A DNA stretch of 64,000 bases from Thalassococcus profundi (GCF_003344785.1 NZ_QPMK01000014.1:1-64000); one strand, 5' to 3'; positions 9,804 to 19,304 are shown, counted from the first letter of the stretch. Notes: generated from the letters alone by a model not told the origin. Numbers and translations are program-made.

Positions 9804-10510
9804 GCGCAGCCCCGCAGTTTCCGCCGCTCCTGAGCGGACGGATGACCGCGGGGGCCGACCCCTTTGCAGCGGCCTGCCGGGCGGCGGCGGAGGGCTGCGA
9901 CGCGGGACTGATCCTCTACGATCCCGGCCCCGAAGTGCTGCGCGCGGCCATCGTGCTGGCGCCCGAAGTACCGCTTTGCCGCGCCATGGCGATGTTGCCG
10001 CTGGCGCAGGTGGGATTGCAGAACGCCCTCGGGGCCCTGGGACCGGCGGAACTGCCGGTGCAGATGGAATGGGACGGCACGCTGCGCGTCAACGGCGGGC
10101 ACTGCGGCGGGTTTTCCGCCTGCGCCTCCGACGCTGATCCCGCCGCCGTGCCCGACTGGCTCGTGATCGGATTTTCCCTGCGCTTCGTTCCCGAAAGCGA
10201 CGAGGCCGGCGCCGATCCGGACCGCACGGCGCTTTATTCCGAAGGCTGCGGCGACCTCTTCCCGCAGGATCTGCTGGAGTCCTGGGCCCGCCACACCCTC
10301 GCCTGGCTGCACCGCTGGGAGGCCGAGGGCACGGCACCTTTGCACCGGGAATGGTCCGGCCTGCTGACCGGCACCGACGGTCCTGTGGCATTTGGTGGGA
10401 CCACCGGCGCGTATCTGGGCATCGACGAGGACCTCGGGCTCTTGCTGAAGACCGAAAACGGCACCAGGCTGATCCCGCTCACCGCGCAACTGACGGAGAC
10501 GCCCGCATGA
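9800..10510 (+). CDS. Biotin/lipoate ligase-like protein with DUF4444 domain
   Basis: A 236-residue cytoplasmic protein. The first ~170 residues resemble the biotin/lipoate A/B ligase fold ('VPLCRAMAMLPLAQVGLQNALGALGP', 'VQMEWDGTLRVNGG'), and the C-terminus ('GTTGAYLGIDEDLGLLLK') corresponds to DUF4444. The usual GRGR--W lysine-adenylate motif is not evident, so catalytic ligase activity is doubtful. It sits between mrp and the DUF6505 gene, with 4-base ATGA overlaps on both sides, which indicates one operon. The function may concern cofactor attachment, but that is inferred only from the fold name. Confidence 0.75.
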
Positions 10511-10986
10511 AACTCGCCCGCGCGATCCATTTCGACGAATCCGACCTGAACGTCTTTGCGCAACCGGCGCGCACCGGCGAATGGTGCCTCTCGGGCGGGT
10601 TCGAATTTTCCAACTGGTCCGACGGCGACCTCGTCGGAAAGGCGCGGCAGGCCTTTGCCAACGGCTGGCTGGGGATCGAGACCTTCGGGCGGGTGAGTTT
10701 CGTCGCGGTGACACAGATCGAGACGATGGAGCGCGCGCGCCTGGTCGACGGCCTGGCACAGCATTTCGTCGACCGCTACGGCGCGCCGTCGATCGAGGCG
10801 GCGCGCGGCGTGGCCGCGGAAGAAATCGACCAGATGATCGATCTCTGCGCCGATCACGCGCCCAACACGCTGCTGACCGTGGCACGGGAGCTGACCGAGG
10901 CCGGGGTGCGCGAAAGCTTTCGCGTAATCGAGGCGCAGGAGGCGGACATCATGCAGTTCGCGGTGCACGGGTCTCTGGACGAGTGA
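10507..10986 (+). CDS. DUF6505 family protein
   Basis: A 159-residue soluble protein starting MKLARAIHFDESDLNVFAQPAR, which I recognise as the DUF6505 family that travels with the mrp-DUF4444 pair in Rhodobacterales. No motif with a known role, no signal peptide and no membrane segment are visible. Its ATG overlaps the upstream TGA, and it is the last gene of the operon. Two copies of the intergenic double-hairpin element (11008-11340) lie between it and the convergent ferredoxin-type gene. Confidence 0.75.
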   Translation: MKLARAIHFDESDLNVFAQPARTGEWCLSGGFEFSNWSDGDLVGKARQAFANGWLGIETFGRVSFVAVTQIETMERARLVDGLAQHFVDRYGAPSIEAARGVAAEEIDQMIDLCADHAPNTLLTVARELTEAGVRESFRVIEAQEADIMQFAVHGSLDE

Positions 10987-11007
10987 CGGTTTCGTAAGAG
11001 CGTGAAT

Positions 11008-11080
11008 CGTCCTTCGGACGCTACGAGAGACGCTGTCTCTCGTGCTCTCTGAGGTATTTGTGAACCAGAGAAGCAAAGTG
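11008..11080 (-). repeat. Double-hairpin intergenic element, copy 1 (subtype A)
   Basis: Read on the minus strand, the copy has a leader ending in AATACCTCAGAGAGC. Hairpin 1 follows (stem ACGAGAGAC / GTCTCTCGT, triloop, bases 11023-11043), then a shorter hairpin CGTCC / GGACG at 11008-11020. It lies downstream of the minus-strand 4Fe-4S gene. Five related copies occur in the window. Confidence 0.85.
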
Positions 11081-11267
11081 GGGACGCGCGCGGGCTCTTG
11101 CACTGTCTCCCGGTCTGCGGGGCGGGCTGGAATCGGCCGGTCGCGTTGGCTGCGGCGGGCAGGTGTTCGGACGCCCGGGCATGCGGTTGGTCCTGCCGGC
11201 TGTGCGCCCCGGCCTGGGTCCGGACCGGATCGGCCGCGCAGGGTTCGGAGCTGCGGCGCGGCGGTGG

Positions 11268-11340
11268 ATCGCCGGGTTCCCCGGGCGATACGAGAGGCGC
11301 TGCCTCTCGTGCTCTCCGGAGTTTATCGGCAAGATGAAGG
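11268..11340 (-). repeat. Double-hairpin intergenic element, copy 2 (subtype A)
   Basis: Same architecture and orientation as copy 1. Hairpin 1 is ACGAGAGGC / GCCTCTCGT (11290-11310), a paired change relative to GAC/GTC in copy 1. Hairpin 2 is ATCGCC / GGCGAT (11268-11289). It starts 44 bases beyond the stop codon of the 4Fe-4S gene. The ~190 bases between copies 1 and 2 hold no gene I can support. Confidence 0.85.
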
Positions 11341-11383
11341 GGCGCGGGTTTGGCTGAGGACCGCGCCCGGGAGCTCGGCGGGA

Positions 11384-13348
11384 TCAGTGGTCGCGGCGTT
11401 TCGACGGGCTTTCGCTCAGGTAGTCGTCGGTGGTGCGCGGGCGGCGCGGGCTGCCGGCGGCGAAGGGGTTGTTCTCGGAATGGTACTGCGCGTTGATCCG
11501 GCAGGTGTCGCACATCTGGATCATCCGCAGCGCATTCGGGTTGGCGTACATCGAGTGGTTCGCGAGTTTTTCGGTCACCGCTTCGATGGTGCTTTTCACC
11601 CCGAAGAGCTTGCCGCACTCGATGCAGGCAAAGGGCTCTTCCTCGTTCAGCACCTCCTGGCGCATCGCCTCCGGCTGCAGGTTCAGGCGCGGCTCGAGGG
11701 TGATGGCGTCCTCGGGGCAGATGTTGGCGCAGAGGCCGCATTGCAGGCAGGCGTCTTCCTGGAACAGAAGCTGCGGCTTGTCCTCGTTGTCGGCGAGCGC
11801 CCCCGAGGGGCAGAGCGACACGCAGGAGAGGCAGAGCGTGCAGGCGTCGGTGTCAACAAGCACCGCGCCGTAGGGCGCGTGTTCCGGCAGGTCGATCACC
11901 GGCGCATCGGGTCGCAGGGCGGTGGCGGCGACGCGGGTGACCTGGCGGCGGGTTCCGATGGACAGCGCGGGGGTGGCGACCGGGGTGCCGGCCTCGGCGG
12001 CGTAGAGGTGGTCGGAGAGCGCGTCCGGATCGGCCATGTCGAGCAGCGTCACCGCAGCCCGCCCGGCGATGGCATTGGCGAGCGACACTTCGAATTCCGG
12101 CGTCGGGCGTTCGGTACGCGGCGCGAGCAGCACGTCGACCGTGGCAAAGCCGCTCGAGAGCGCCGCCAGCATCTCGGCATGTCCAAAGCCCGCAAGCGCC
12201 GCGACTTCGAAGGGGATGACATCCGCCGGCAGGCCGCGGCCGAAACGCGCGGCGAGGCGGATCATCTCGGACCCGTGCTCGGCATCGACGACCAGCAGCC
12301 GCGGCGCCTGACCGCCCGCTGTGCGGTAGCCGCGCGCCAGCGTATCGATGCGGCGGAAGACATCGGCCACCGGGGGCGCGTCGTAGCTGATCGCACCCGA
12401 GGGGCAGAGCGCCGAACAGGCGCCGCAGCCGGCGCAGATCATCGGATCGACGCTCACATGTTCGCCATCGGGCGTGATGGCGCCCGTTGGGCAGATGTCG
12501 AGGCAGCGGGTGCAGCCGGTCTGTTCGGCGCGGGAATGCGCGCAGAGCGACGGCTCGAGCCGCACGTAGAGCGGTTTCTCGAAGGTGCCCACCAGCTGCA
12601 TCGCGTCCGCGGCGGCCTGCGCCACGGCGACCGGCTGGCGCGGATCGGCGCGCAGGTAGCCTTCGCGTTTTTCATGGGCGGAAAAGAGTGGCTGGTCGCC
12701 GGAGATGTCGAGGATGATGTCGCAGTCCGACGCCGCCCCGTCGCGGGGTTCGCTGAACCGCAGCGGGCCGCGGCCGCCCGGGAGCACCTGCCGGAAACCG
12801 TCGAAGCGCAGGGTGAAGCCGCCGAGCGCGCCTTTCGCCTGCCGCAGGGTGCCGCGGATCACGTCGAAGCGGCGGTCGGCGGGCAGATCCTGGTCGTCGG
12901 TCTGCAGGACCGTCACCGCCAGCGTGTCGCAAAGCCGGGCGGCGGTGTCGAACACCTGCTCGCCTGCCCCGATCAGCAGGCAGGTGCCTTCGGAAACGAC
13001 GTCGATCGACCGGGGGGCGGCAAAGCGCAGCGCCGATTCGGCGGCCAGCGCCGCCATCTTGGGGGCGGCATCGGCGCCTTCGTCGCTCCACCCTGCGCGG
13101 TCGCGGAGGTCGACGAAGCCCGGCATCTCGGCGCCGATCTCGGTGGCGAGATCCTCGAAAAAGGCACGCTCCTGCTGGCAGGCGACGATCACGTCGCCTG
13201 CGGCCAGCGCCTGCGCCGCGGCCTCGCCCTGGTGCTGGCACAGCGCCGTGTGCACGCGCGAACAGCCCAGCCCGCTGCCCGCCGCGATGACGTCGGGATC
13301 GAGCGTCTGGCTTTTCAGGCAGTCGCAGAGCAGCAGGGTCTTTGCCAT
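11384..13348 (-). CDS. Polyferredoxin-like 4Fe-4S protein of the formate dehydrogenase cluster
   Basis: A 654-residue cytoplasmic protein. I start it at ATG 13348 (MAKTLLLCDCLKSQ); the frame is open further upstream but that part overlaps the divergent promoter. Four ferredoxin-type cysteine motifs are visible: 'CTRCLDICP', 'CAGCGACSALCP', 'CTLCLSCVSLCP' and 'CLQCGLCANICP'. Two CxxC pairs near the C-terminus follow ('CIECGKLF', 'CDTCRIN') and may bind another metal. The N-terminal ~250 residues have several Cys but no recognised domain. The gene is divergent from DUF3305 across 149 bp, an arrangement typical of Rhodobacterales fdh loci, so a role in electron supply or maturation of formate dehydrogenase is likely. 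Confidence 0.85.
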   Translation of the reverse strand: MAKTLLLCDCLKSQTLDPDVIAAGSGLGCSRVHTALCQHQGEAAAQALAAGDVIVACQQERAFFEDLATEIGAEMPGFVDLRDRAGWSDEGADAAPKMAALAAESALRFAAPRSIDVVSEGTCLLIGAGEQVFDTAARLCDTLAVTVLQTDDQDLPADRRFDVIRGTLRQAKGALGGFTLRFDGFRQVLPGGRGPLRFSEPRDGAASDCDIILDISGDQPLFSAHEKREGYLRADPRQPVAVAQAAADAMQLVGTFEKPLYVRLEPSLCAHSRAEQTGCTRCLDICPTGAITPDGEHVSVDPMICAGCGACSALCPSGAISYDAPPVADVFRRIDTLARGYRTAGGQAPRLLVVDAEHGSEMIRLAARFGRGLPADVIPFEVAALAGFGHAEMLAALSSGFATVDVLLAPRTERPTPEFEVSLANAIAGRAAVTLLDMADPDALSDHLYAAEAGTPVATPALSIGTRRQVTRVAATALRPDAPVIDLPEHAPYGAVLVDTDACTLCLSCVSLCPSGALADNEDKPQLLFQEDACLQCGLCANICPEDAITLEPRLNLQPEAMRQEVLNEEEPFACIECGKLFGVKSTIEAVTEKLANHSMYANPNALRMIQMCDTCRINAQYHSENNPFAAGSPRRPRTTDDYLSESPSKRRDH

Positions 13349-13497
13349 GGGGGCCTCTCGGGTCGCCGTGTCGCCGCATGCAGACGCACGCCAGCGGAAC
13401 GGGTGTTTTCGAAAAAGTGTAGACGATGGAATACCGTACCCCCTTGCCTTGAACAAGAGACTGGCCATACTGGTTGTGCACAGTTTTGGGAGCAACC

Positions 13498-14061
13498 GTG
13501 CCTGTACCGGCTGAAAAATCGATCTCGATGGCCCTGGGTGTCGTGATCCGGCGACTGCCCGGCGTGACCCGCTGGGCGAAATGGTCGTGGAAACCGGTGG
13601 CGGTGCTGCCCGGCGCCGGAGCCGCGGATTGGACGCTGCTGCGCGAAGATGGCGAAGCGGCGGAATTCCATGCCGCGACGGTGCCGCTGACGCTCTACCG
13701 GGGCGAGGCGGAGGCCTACAAGATCGCCCTGTCGGAACCGGCTCCTTGCGTCTACGTCGTTTTGCGCGAAGCCTCGGGCGCCTGGCCCTATGCGGTGCAC
13801 CTGGTGACGGCGTCGCCGCACGAAGCGCAACTTTTTGCGGAAAGCGGCGAGGAGATCGTGGAGAAGGTCGCCATGCCCGCCGGGTTGGCGGCTTGGGTGC
13901 AGAGCTTTACCGACGCGCATTACGTCGAGGAACAGTTCGTGAAGCGCAAGCGACGCAAGCATATGGACGCAAAACAGCAGGACGGCATCGGCGATCCGCG
14001 CATTGCGCAGCCCACCGACGTCTATCGCGCGCCGGGTGCGCGCAAGGCGGGTCCGCCATGA
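13498..14061 (+). CDS. DUF3305 protein, formate dehydrogenase accessory
   Basis: A 187-residue cytoplasmic protein. The GTG at 13498 is chosen as start because GGGAG lies five bases upstream and it yields MPVPAEKSISMALGVVIRR, the expected DUF3305 beginning; an earlier in-frame GTG at 13474 is less well placed. The family is known from fdh clusters ('GVTRWAKWSWKPVAVLPGAG', 'YKIALSEPAPCVYVVLRE'), but its biochemical role is unknown. The C-terminal 40 residues are basic (KRKRRKHMD). It overlaps the next gene by ATGA, starting an accessory operon DUF3305-DUF3306-torD. Confidence 0.85.
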   Translation: MPVPAEKSISMALGVVIRRLPGVTRWAKWSWKPVAVLPGAGAADWTLLREDGEAAEFHAATVPLTLYRGEAEAYKIALSEPAPCVYVVLREASGAWPYAVHLVTASPHEAQLFAESGEEIVEKVAMPAGLAAWVQSFTDAHYVEEQFVKRKRRKHMDAKQQDGIGDPRIAQPTDVYRAPGARKAGPP

Positions 14062-14717
14062 GCCGGGACCAGTCATTCTGGGCGCGCCGCCGCGCCGGAG
14101 TAGAGGCCGAGGAGGCTGCCGCCGCCCGCCGTGCCGCCGAGGCCGAACAGGCGCGCGCAGAGGCCGATGTTCAACGCAGGCAGGCCGAGATCTCCGAGCG
14201 CCCGGATGCGGAGATCCTGGCGGAGTTCAACCTGCCCGATCCGGACAGCATTTCGCTCGGCGACGACATCAAGGGGTTTCTCAAGCGCGAGGTGCCCGAG
14301 CGCCTGCGCCGCCGCGCGCTGCGCAGCCTGTGGCGCAGCAACCCGGTGCTGGCCTGTGTCGACGGGCTGAACGATTACGACGGAGATTTCACCAATGCCG
14401 CGACGGATGCGCCGGGCGTGCGCACCGCCTACCAGGTGGGCCGCGGGTTGACGCGGCACGTCGAGGCGTTGGCCGAAGAAGCGCGCCGCGCCGCGATGGA
14501 GGACGAACGGCACGAGACCGTTGGCGCATCCGCAACACCGCCCGCCGAGGCGGCCGAAACGCCCCTGGAAACGATGCCGGTGGAGGATGCTGCACCTGCA
14601 TCTACGACCAAGGTCGCAATGTCCCCGGCGGAAATTGGTGAGAAAACTGAACCAACTGAAGACATGGCCGCAATCCCGCGGCGCATGCGCTTCCGTTTTG
14701 AGACGGAGTCGGGATGA
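14058..14717 (+). CDS. DUF3306 protein, formate dehydrogenase accessory
   Basis: A 219-residue cytoplasmic protein. 'FWARRRAGVEAEE' at the N-terminus and 'FLKREVPERLRRRALRSLWRSNPVLACVDGLNDYDGDF' (about 75-115) are DUF3306 hallmarks. A charged Ala/Glu/Arg helix occupies ~10-55, and the C-terminal 60 residues are low-complexity Pro/Ala/Glu/Thr, probably disordered. It overlaps both neighbours by four bases, so it is probably translated in step with DUF3305 and TorD. The role in formate dehydrogenase assembly is inferred from the conserved neighbourhood. Confidence 0.85.
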   Translation: MSRDQSFWARRRAGVEAEEAAAARRAAEAEQARAEADVQRRQAEISERPDAEILAEFNLPDPDSISLGDDIKGFLKREVPERLRRRALRSLWRSNPVLACVDGLNDYDGDFTNAATDAPGVRTAYQVGRGLTRHVEALAEEARRAAMEDERHETVGASATPPAEAAETPLETMPVEDAAPASTTKVAMSPAEIGEKTEPTEDMAAIPRRMRFRFETESG

Positions 14718-15325
14718 GCAGCTTGGCCGCCAAATTATCGGATGTGTCAGCGGAAGACCGGCTTCGCGCCGATCTTTACAACTACCTCGGGCTGATGCTG
14801 TCGGCGCCGCCGGACGAGATGTTGCTGGCGCAGACCGCGGGCCTATCTGGCGACGACAGCGATCTGGGCCAAGCGATTGCGCGGCTGGCGGATTGTGCGC
14901 GCACGACGCAGCCCAAGACAGCGACCCGCGAATTCAACGCGCTGTTCATCGGCCTCGCCCGCGGCGAACTCCTGCCATACGCCAGCTACTACCTGACCGG
15001 CTTTCTCAACGAAAAGCCGCTGGCGGTGCTGCGCGGCGACCTCGCCAAGCGGCGGATCACCCGCGCGCCCAACGTCTTCGAGCCCGAGGACAACATCGCC
15101 ACGCTGATGGAGGTGATGGCCGGGCTGATCGTCGGACGCTTCGCCGACCCGGCGAGCCTTGGGGACCAGAAGGAATTCTTCAACCGCCACATCGCACCCT
15201 GGGCCGGCCATTTCTTCGCCGACCTGGAAAAGGCGAAATCCGCCGTTCTCTATGCAGCGCTCGGCTCTGTCGGCCGCGCCTTCATGGAGATCGAGCGCGA
15301 GGCGTTCAGACTAGCCCCGGAGTGA
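14714..15325 (+). CDS. TorD/DmsD-type chaperone for the molybdoenzyme
   Basis: A 203-residue all-helical cytoplasmic protein of the TorD family. Typical features are 'RADLYNYLGLMLSAPPDEMLL', 'REFNALFIGLARGELLPYASYYLTGFL' and 'EFFNRHIAPWAGHFFADLEKA', which includes the conserved H-x-x-PW motif. Such chaperones bind the twin-arginine leader and hold the apo-catalytic subunit until the molybdenum cofactor is inserted. The obvious client is the Tat-exported formate dehydrogenase alpha subunit at 15684. The ATG overlaps the preceding TGA. Confidence 0.92.
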   Translation: MSSLAAKLSDVSAEDRLRADLYNYLGLMLSAPPDEMLLAQTAGLSGDDSDLGQAIARLADCARTTQPKTATREFNALFIGLARGELLPYASYYLTGFLNEKPLAVLRGDLAKRRITRAPNVFEPEDNIATLMEVMAGLIVGRFADPASLGDQKEFFNRHIAPWAGHFFADLEKAKSAVLYAALGSVGRAFMEIEREAFRLAPE

Positions 15326-15400
15326 TCCGGAACCGATCGGCGGGGGGGATCCCGCCCGAACCAAGGGCCGCACCGGCCTGACAACAGGGAGGCACAAAAG

Positions 15401-15592
15401 ATGCCCAGCAAGGACGAGACGGCCAAGAGCCGCCGCGATTTTCTGAAACTGGCCGGGACCGCAGCCCCCGCGGCCGTGGCCGCCGTTGCGGTCAGCGGCA
15501 CCGAGGCCGAGGCCAGCCCTGCCCCGATCCGCAAGGACAAGATGCAGGACACCGCGCATACGCGCGCCTATTTCGACAGCGCCCGGTTCTGA
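15401..15592 (+). CDS. Small twin-arginine leader protein of the formate dehydrogenase region
   Basis: A 63-residue protein with a Tat motif (KSRRDFLKLAGTAAP, Arg-Arg at residues 11-12), a short Ala-rich hydrophobic core and a ~25-residue tail ending DTAHTRAYFDSARF. It matches the short Tat-targeted proteins routinely found directly upstream of fdhA. A GGGAGG ribosome site precedes it. The mature part is too short for an enzyme. It may escort or occupy the Tat/chaperone pathway during assembly, but that is speculation. Confidence 0.88.
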   Translation: MPSKDETAKSRRDFLKLAGTAAPAAVAAVAVSGTEAEASPAPIRKDKMQDTAHTRAYFDSARF

Positions 15593-15683
15593 CCGAACGC
15601 TTTTTTCAATTGCCACGCCGCAGGCACGCGGCAGGCTGACCTAGCCAGTCCCGGGACGGAACCGGGCAGCACGGGAGGGATAC

Positions 15684-18680
15684 ATGCTTAGGAAAAAGAC
15701 AAACGGGGTCGCACGACGGGCGCAGCGGACAGGCCTTTTGGCCGAGGTTGCCGGATCGACCGTCGACCGGCGCGCGTTCCTGCGCGGATCGGGACTTGCC
15801 ATCGGCGGTCTTGCCGCCATCGCCGCCACCGCCGGGTCGGTGACCCAGGCCAACGCTCAGGCGGCCGTCACCAGCGCCGTGAAGAACGTGAAATCGGTCT
15901 GCACCCACTGTTCTGTGGGCTGCACCGTCGTCGCCGAGGTGTCGGACGGCGTCTGGATCGGGCAGGAACCCGGCTGGGACAGCCCGTTCAACCTGGGCGC
16001 CCACTGCGCCAAGGGCGCCGCGGTCCGCGAGCATGCTCATGGCGAACGCCGTCTCAAGTACCCGATGAAGAAAGAGGGCGGCGAGTGGGTCAAGATCAGC
16101 TGGGAACAGGCGATCAACGAGATCGGCGACCAGATGATGGCGATCCGGGACGAAAGCGGCCCGGATTCGGTCTACTGGCTGGGGTCTGCCAAGCATAACA
16201 ACGAACAGGCGTATCTCTTCCGCAAGTTCGCCGCCTACTGGGGCACCAACAACGTCGACCACCAGGCGCGGATCTGCCACTCGACCACCGTTGCGGGCGT
16301 TGCGAACACATGGGGCTACGGCGCCATGACCAACAGCTACAACGACATCCACAATTCCAAGGCGATCTTCCTCATCGGCGGCAACCCCGCCGAGGCGCAT
16401 CCGGTGTCGCTGCTCCACATCCTGAAGGCGAAAGAGCAGAACAACGCGCCCGTGATCGTCTGCGACCCGCGCTTTACCCGCACCGCGGCCCATGCGGACG
16501 AATACGTCCGCTTCCGCCCGGGCACCGACGTGGCACTGGTCTGGGGCATCCTCTGGCATATCTTCGAGAACGGCTGGGAGGACAAAGAGTTCATCCGCAC
16601 CCGCGTCTGGGGCATGGACCAGATCAAGGAAGAAGTCGCCCGCTGGACCCCCGAAGAGGTCGAGCGCGTCACCGGCACGCCGGGCAGCCAGCTCGAGCGC
16701 GTTGCGCGGACGCTGGCCAACAACCGTCCCGGCACCGTGATCTGGTGCATGGGCGGCACCCAGCACACCAACGGCAACAACAACACCCGCGCCTACTGCG
16801 TGCTGCAGCTGGCGCTCGGCAACATGGGCACCGCCGGCGGCGGCACCAACATCTTCCGCGGCCATGACAACGTGCAGGGCGCCACGGACCTTGGCGTTCT
16901 CGCGGACACTCTGCCCGGCTACTACGGCCTGTCGGACGGCAGCTGGGCCCATTGGGCGCGCGTCTGGGAAGAGGATCTCGACTGGCTCAAGGGCCGTTTC
17001 TCGGTCATGGCCGGCGCCGGTCCCGACGGGGCCGACCGTCTGATGATGAACGAGACCGGCATCCCGGTGTCGCGCTGGATCGACGGTGTTCTCGAAGATG
17101 CCGAAAACCTCGATCAGCCCGACAACACCCGGGCGATGGTGCTCTGGGGCCATGCACCCAACTCGCAGACCCGTCTGCCGGAAATGAAGACGGCGATGGA
17201 AAAGCTCGACCTGATGGTCGTGATCGACCCCTACCCGACCGTGTCGGCGATCATGCAGGACCGCACCGATGGCGTGTACCTGCTGCCCGCGGCGACACAG
17301 TTCGAAACCTACGGGTCGGTGACCGCCTCCAACCGGTCGCTGCAATGGCGCGAGAAAGTCGTCGAGCCGCTGTTCGAAAGCAAGACCGATCACGAGATCA
17401 TCAAGCTCTTCGCGGATAAGTTCGGCTTTACCGACAAGATGTTCCGCAACATCGAGATCAATGGCGACGAGCCCCTGATCGAGGACATCACCCGCGAGTT
17501 CAACCGCGGCATGTGGACCATCGGCTACACCGGCCAGTCGCCGGAGCGGATGCGGATGCACATGGAGAACCAGCACACCTTCGACCGCACCACGCTGCGC
17601 GCGAACGGCGGTCCGGCAGACGGCGACTATTACGGCCTGCCGTGGCCGAGCTGGGGGACCCCCGAGATGAACCATCCAGGCTCGCCCAATCTCTATGACA
17701 TCTCGGTCCCGGTGAAGGACGGCGGCATGGGCTTCCGCGCCCGCTTCGGCGTCGAGCGCGACGGCGACAACCTGCTGGCCGAGGGCGTCTACCCGGTGGG
17801 ATCGGAAATCCAGGACGGATATCCCGAGTTCACCATGCAGATGCTGGTCGATCTGGGCTGGGATTCGGACCTGACCGACGAAGAGCGCAGCGCCATCGAG
17901 CGTGTCGCGGGCTGGGAAGGCGAGCGGCCGACCTCCGCCGGCGACGGCGAGGAGTCGGTGGGCGAGCAGTCGCAGACCGGCCCGATCGAGAGCGACTACA
18001 ACACCGCGGTGGGCGGCGTGAACTGGAAGACCGACCTCTCGGGCGGGATCCAGCGCGTGGCCATCGCCCATGGCTGCGCCCCCTACGGCAACGCCAAGGC
18101 GCGGGCGGTGGTCTGGACTTTCCCGGACCCGGTGCCGAAGCACCGCGAACCGCTCTACACCAACCGCTACGACCTCGTGGCCGACTACCCGACCTACGAG
18201 GACAAGAAGTTCTGGCGCGTGCCGACGATGTATTCGTCGATCCAGTCCACGGACTTCTCGGGCGACTTCCCGATCATCCTCACCTCCGGCCGACTGGTCG
18301 AATACGAGGGCGGCGGCGACGAAACCCGGTCGAACCCCTGGCTGGCCGAGCTGCAGCAGGACATGTTCATCGAGATCAACCCGCGCGACGCCAACAACCT
18401 CGGCGTCCGCGACGGGAGCCAGGTCTGGGTGCACGGTCCCGAAGGCGGCAAGGTCAAGGTGATGGCGATGGTGACCGAACGGGTCGCCAGCGGCGTGGCC
18501 TTCATGCCCTTCCACTTCGGCGGCCACTGGCAGGGCGAGGACCGGCGGTCCTATTACCCCGAAGGTGCCGACCCGTATGTGTTGGGCGAATCGACGAACA
18601 CCGCGCAGACCTACGGCTATGACAGCGTGACCCAGATGCAGGAGACCAAGGCGACTCTCTGCAGGATCGAAGCGGTATAA
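15684..18680 (+). CDS. fdhA: Formate dehydrogenase, catalytic alpha subunit (Mo-bisPGD, cysteine type)
   Basis: A 998-residue molybdopterin oxidoreductase that oxidises formate to CO2 in the periplasm. A long twin-arginine leader is visible ('TVDRRAFLRGSGLAIGGLAA', Arg-Arg near residues 29-30). The [4Fe-4S] ligands are Cys73, Cys76, Cys80 and Cys108 ('CTHCSVGC', 'HCAKGA'). The molybdenum ligand position is Cys198 in 'ARICHSTTVAG', where selenocysteine enzymes have Sec; there is no in-frame TGA. Downstream segments match the FdnG/FdhA family ('GGNPAEAHPVSLLHILKAKE', 'IWCMGGTQHTNGNNNTRAYC'). Beta and gamma subunits follow directly. Confidence 0.96.
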   Translation: MLRKKTNGVARRAQRTGLLAEVAGSTVDRRAFLRGSGLAIGGLAAIAATAGSVTQANAQAAVTSAVKNVKSVCTHCSVGCTVVAEVSDGVWIGQEPGWDSPFNLGAHCAKGAAVREHAHGERRLKYPMKKEGGEWVKISWEQAINEIGDQMMAIRDESGPDSVYWLGSAKHNNEQAYLFRKFAAYWGTNNVDHQARICHSTTVAGVANTWGYGAMTNSYNDIHNSKAIFLIGGNPAEAHPVSLLHILKAKEQNNAPVIVCDPRFTRTAAHADEYVRFRPGTDVALVWGILWHIFENGWEDKEFIRTRVWGMDQIKEEVARWTPEEVERVTGTPGSQLERVARTLANNRPGTVIWCMGGTQHTNGNNNTRAYCVLQLALGNMGTAGGGTNIFRGHDNVQGATDLGVLADTLPGYYGLSDGSWAHWARVWEEDLDWLKGRFSVMAGAGPDGADRLMMNETGIPVSRWIDGVLEDAENLDQPDNTRAMVLWGHAPNSQTRLPEMKTAMEKLDLMVVIDPYPTVSAIMQDRTDGVYLLPAATQFETYGSVTASNRSLQWREKVVEPLFESKTDHEIIKLFADKFGFTDKMFRNIEINGDEPLIEDITREFNRGMWTIGYTGQSPERMRMHMENQHTFDRTTLRANGGPADGDYYGLPWPSWGTPEMNHPGSPNLYDISVPVKDGGMGFRARFGVERDGDNLLAEGVYPVGSEIQDGYPEFTMQMLVDLGWDSDLTDEERSAIERVAGWEGERPTSAGDGEESVGEQSQTGPIESDYNTAVGGVNWKTDLSGGIQRVAIAHGCAPYGNAKARAVVWTFPDPVPKHREPLYTNRYDLVADYPTYEDKKFWRVPTMYSSIQSTDFSGDFPIILTSGRLVEYEGGGDETRSNPWLAELQQDMFIEINPRDANNLGVRDGSQVWVHGPEGGKVKVMAMVTERVASGVAFMPFHFGGHWQGEDRRSYYPEGADPYVLGESTNTAQTYGYDSVTQMQETKATLCRIEAV

Positions 18681-18694
18681 GGAGTATATGAGAC

Positions 18695-19288
18695 ATGGCA
18701 CGAGCTAAATTTCTCGTCGACGCCGAACGCTGCATCGAATGCAACGCCTGCGTCACGGCCTGCAAGAACGAACACGAGGTGCCCTGGGGGATCAACCGCC
18801 GCAAGGTGGTGACGATCAACGACGGCAAACCCGGTGAACGGTCGATCTCGGTGGCCTGCATGCACTGTTCGGACGCGCCGTGCATGGCCGTCTGCCCGGT
18901 GGATTGCTTCTACCAGGACGAAGAGGGCGTTGTCCTGCACTCCAAGGACCTGTGCATCGGCTGCGGCTACTGCTTCTACGCCTGCCCCTTCGGCGCGCCG
19001 CAGTACCCGCAGGCCGGCAACTTCGGCAGCCGCGGCAAGATGGACAAGTGTACCTTCTGCAAGGGCGGCCCCGAAGAGAACACCTCGCAGGCCGAGTTCC
19101 AGAAGTACGGCCGCAACCGGATCGCCGAAGGCAAGCTGCCGATCTGCGCCGAAATGTGCGCCACCAAGGCCCTGCTGGCGGGCGACGGCGACGTGGTGTC
19201 GTCGATCTACCGCGAGCGCGTCGTGGCCCGCGGCTTCGGCTCCGGCGCCTGGGGCTGGGGCACGGCCTATGATCAGAAGGGCGGCTGA
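18695..19288 (+). CDS. fdhB: Formate dehydrogenase beta subunit (FDH3-type, four Fe-S clusters)
   Basis: A 197-residue electron-transfer subunit with four cysteine motifs for [4Fe-4S] clusters: 'CIECNACVTACKNEHE', 'CMHCSDAPCMAVCPVDC', 'CIGCGYCFYACPFG', and 'CTFCKGG' with 'CAEMC'. It is shorter than E. coli FdnH and has no C-terminal membrane helix, as expected for the FDH3 type. It would carry electrons from the alpha subunit to the cytochrome b subunit, co-exported with alpha. It starts 14 bases after fdhA and is followed by a strong terminator-like hairpin. Confidence 0.95.
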   Translation: MARAKFLVDAERCIECNACVTACKNEHEVPWGINRRKVVTINDGKPGERSISVACMHCSDAPCMAVCPVDCFYQDEEGVVLHSKDLCIGCGYCFYACPFGAPQYPQAGNFGSRGKMDKCTFCKGGPEENTSQAEFQKYGRNRIAEGKLPICAEMCATKALLAGDGDVVSSIYRERVVARGFGSGAWGWGTAYDQKGG

Positions 19289-19304
19289 TCCGTCCTGACC
19301 AGGG

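Noticed and set aside
16275-16277. Possible selenocysteine site in the formate dehydrogenase
   Set aside because: The codon is TGC (Cys198), and no in-frame TGA interrupts the gene.
15606-18701. A 1031-codon minus-strand frame opposite the formate dehydrogenase alpha gene
   Set aside because: It is the His/Arg/Val-rich antisense shadow of fdhA, which is unmistakably coding on the plus strand.
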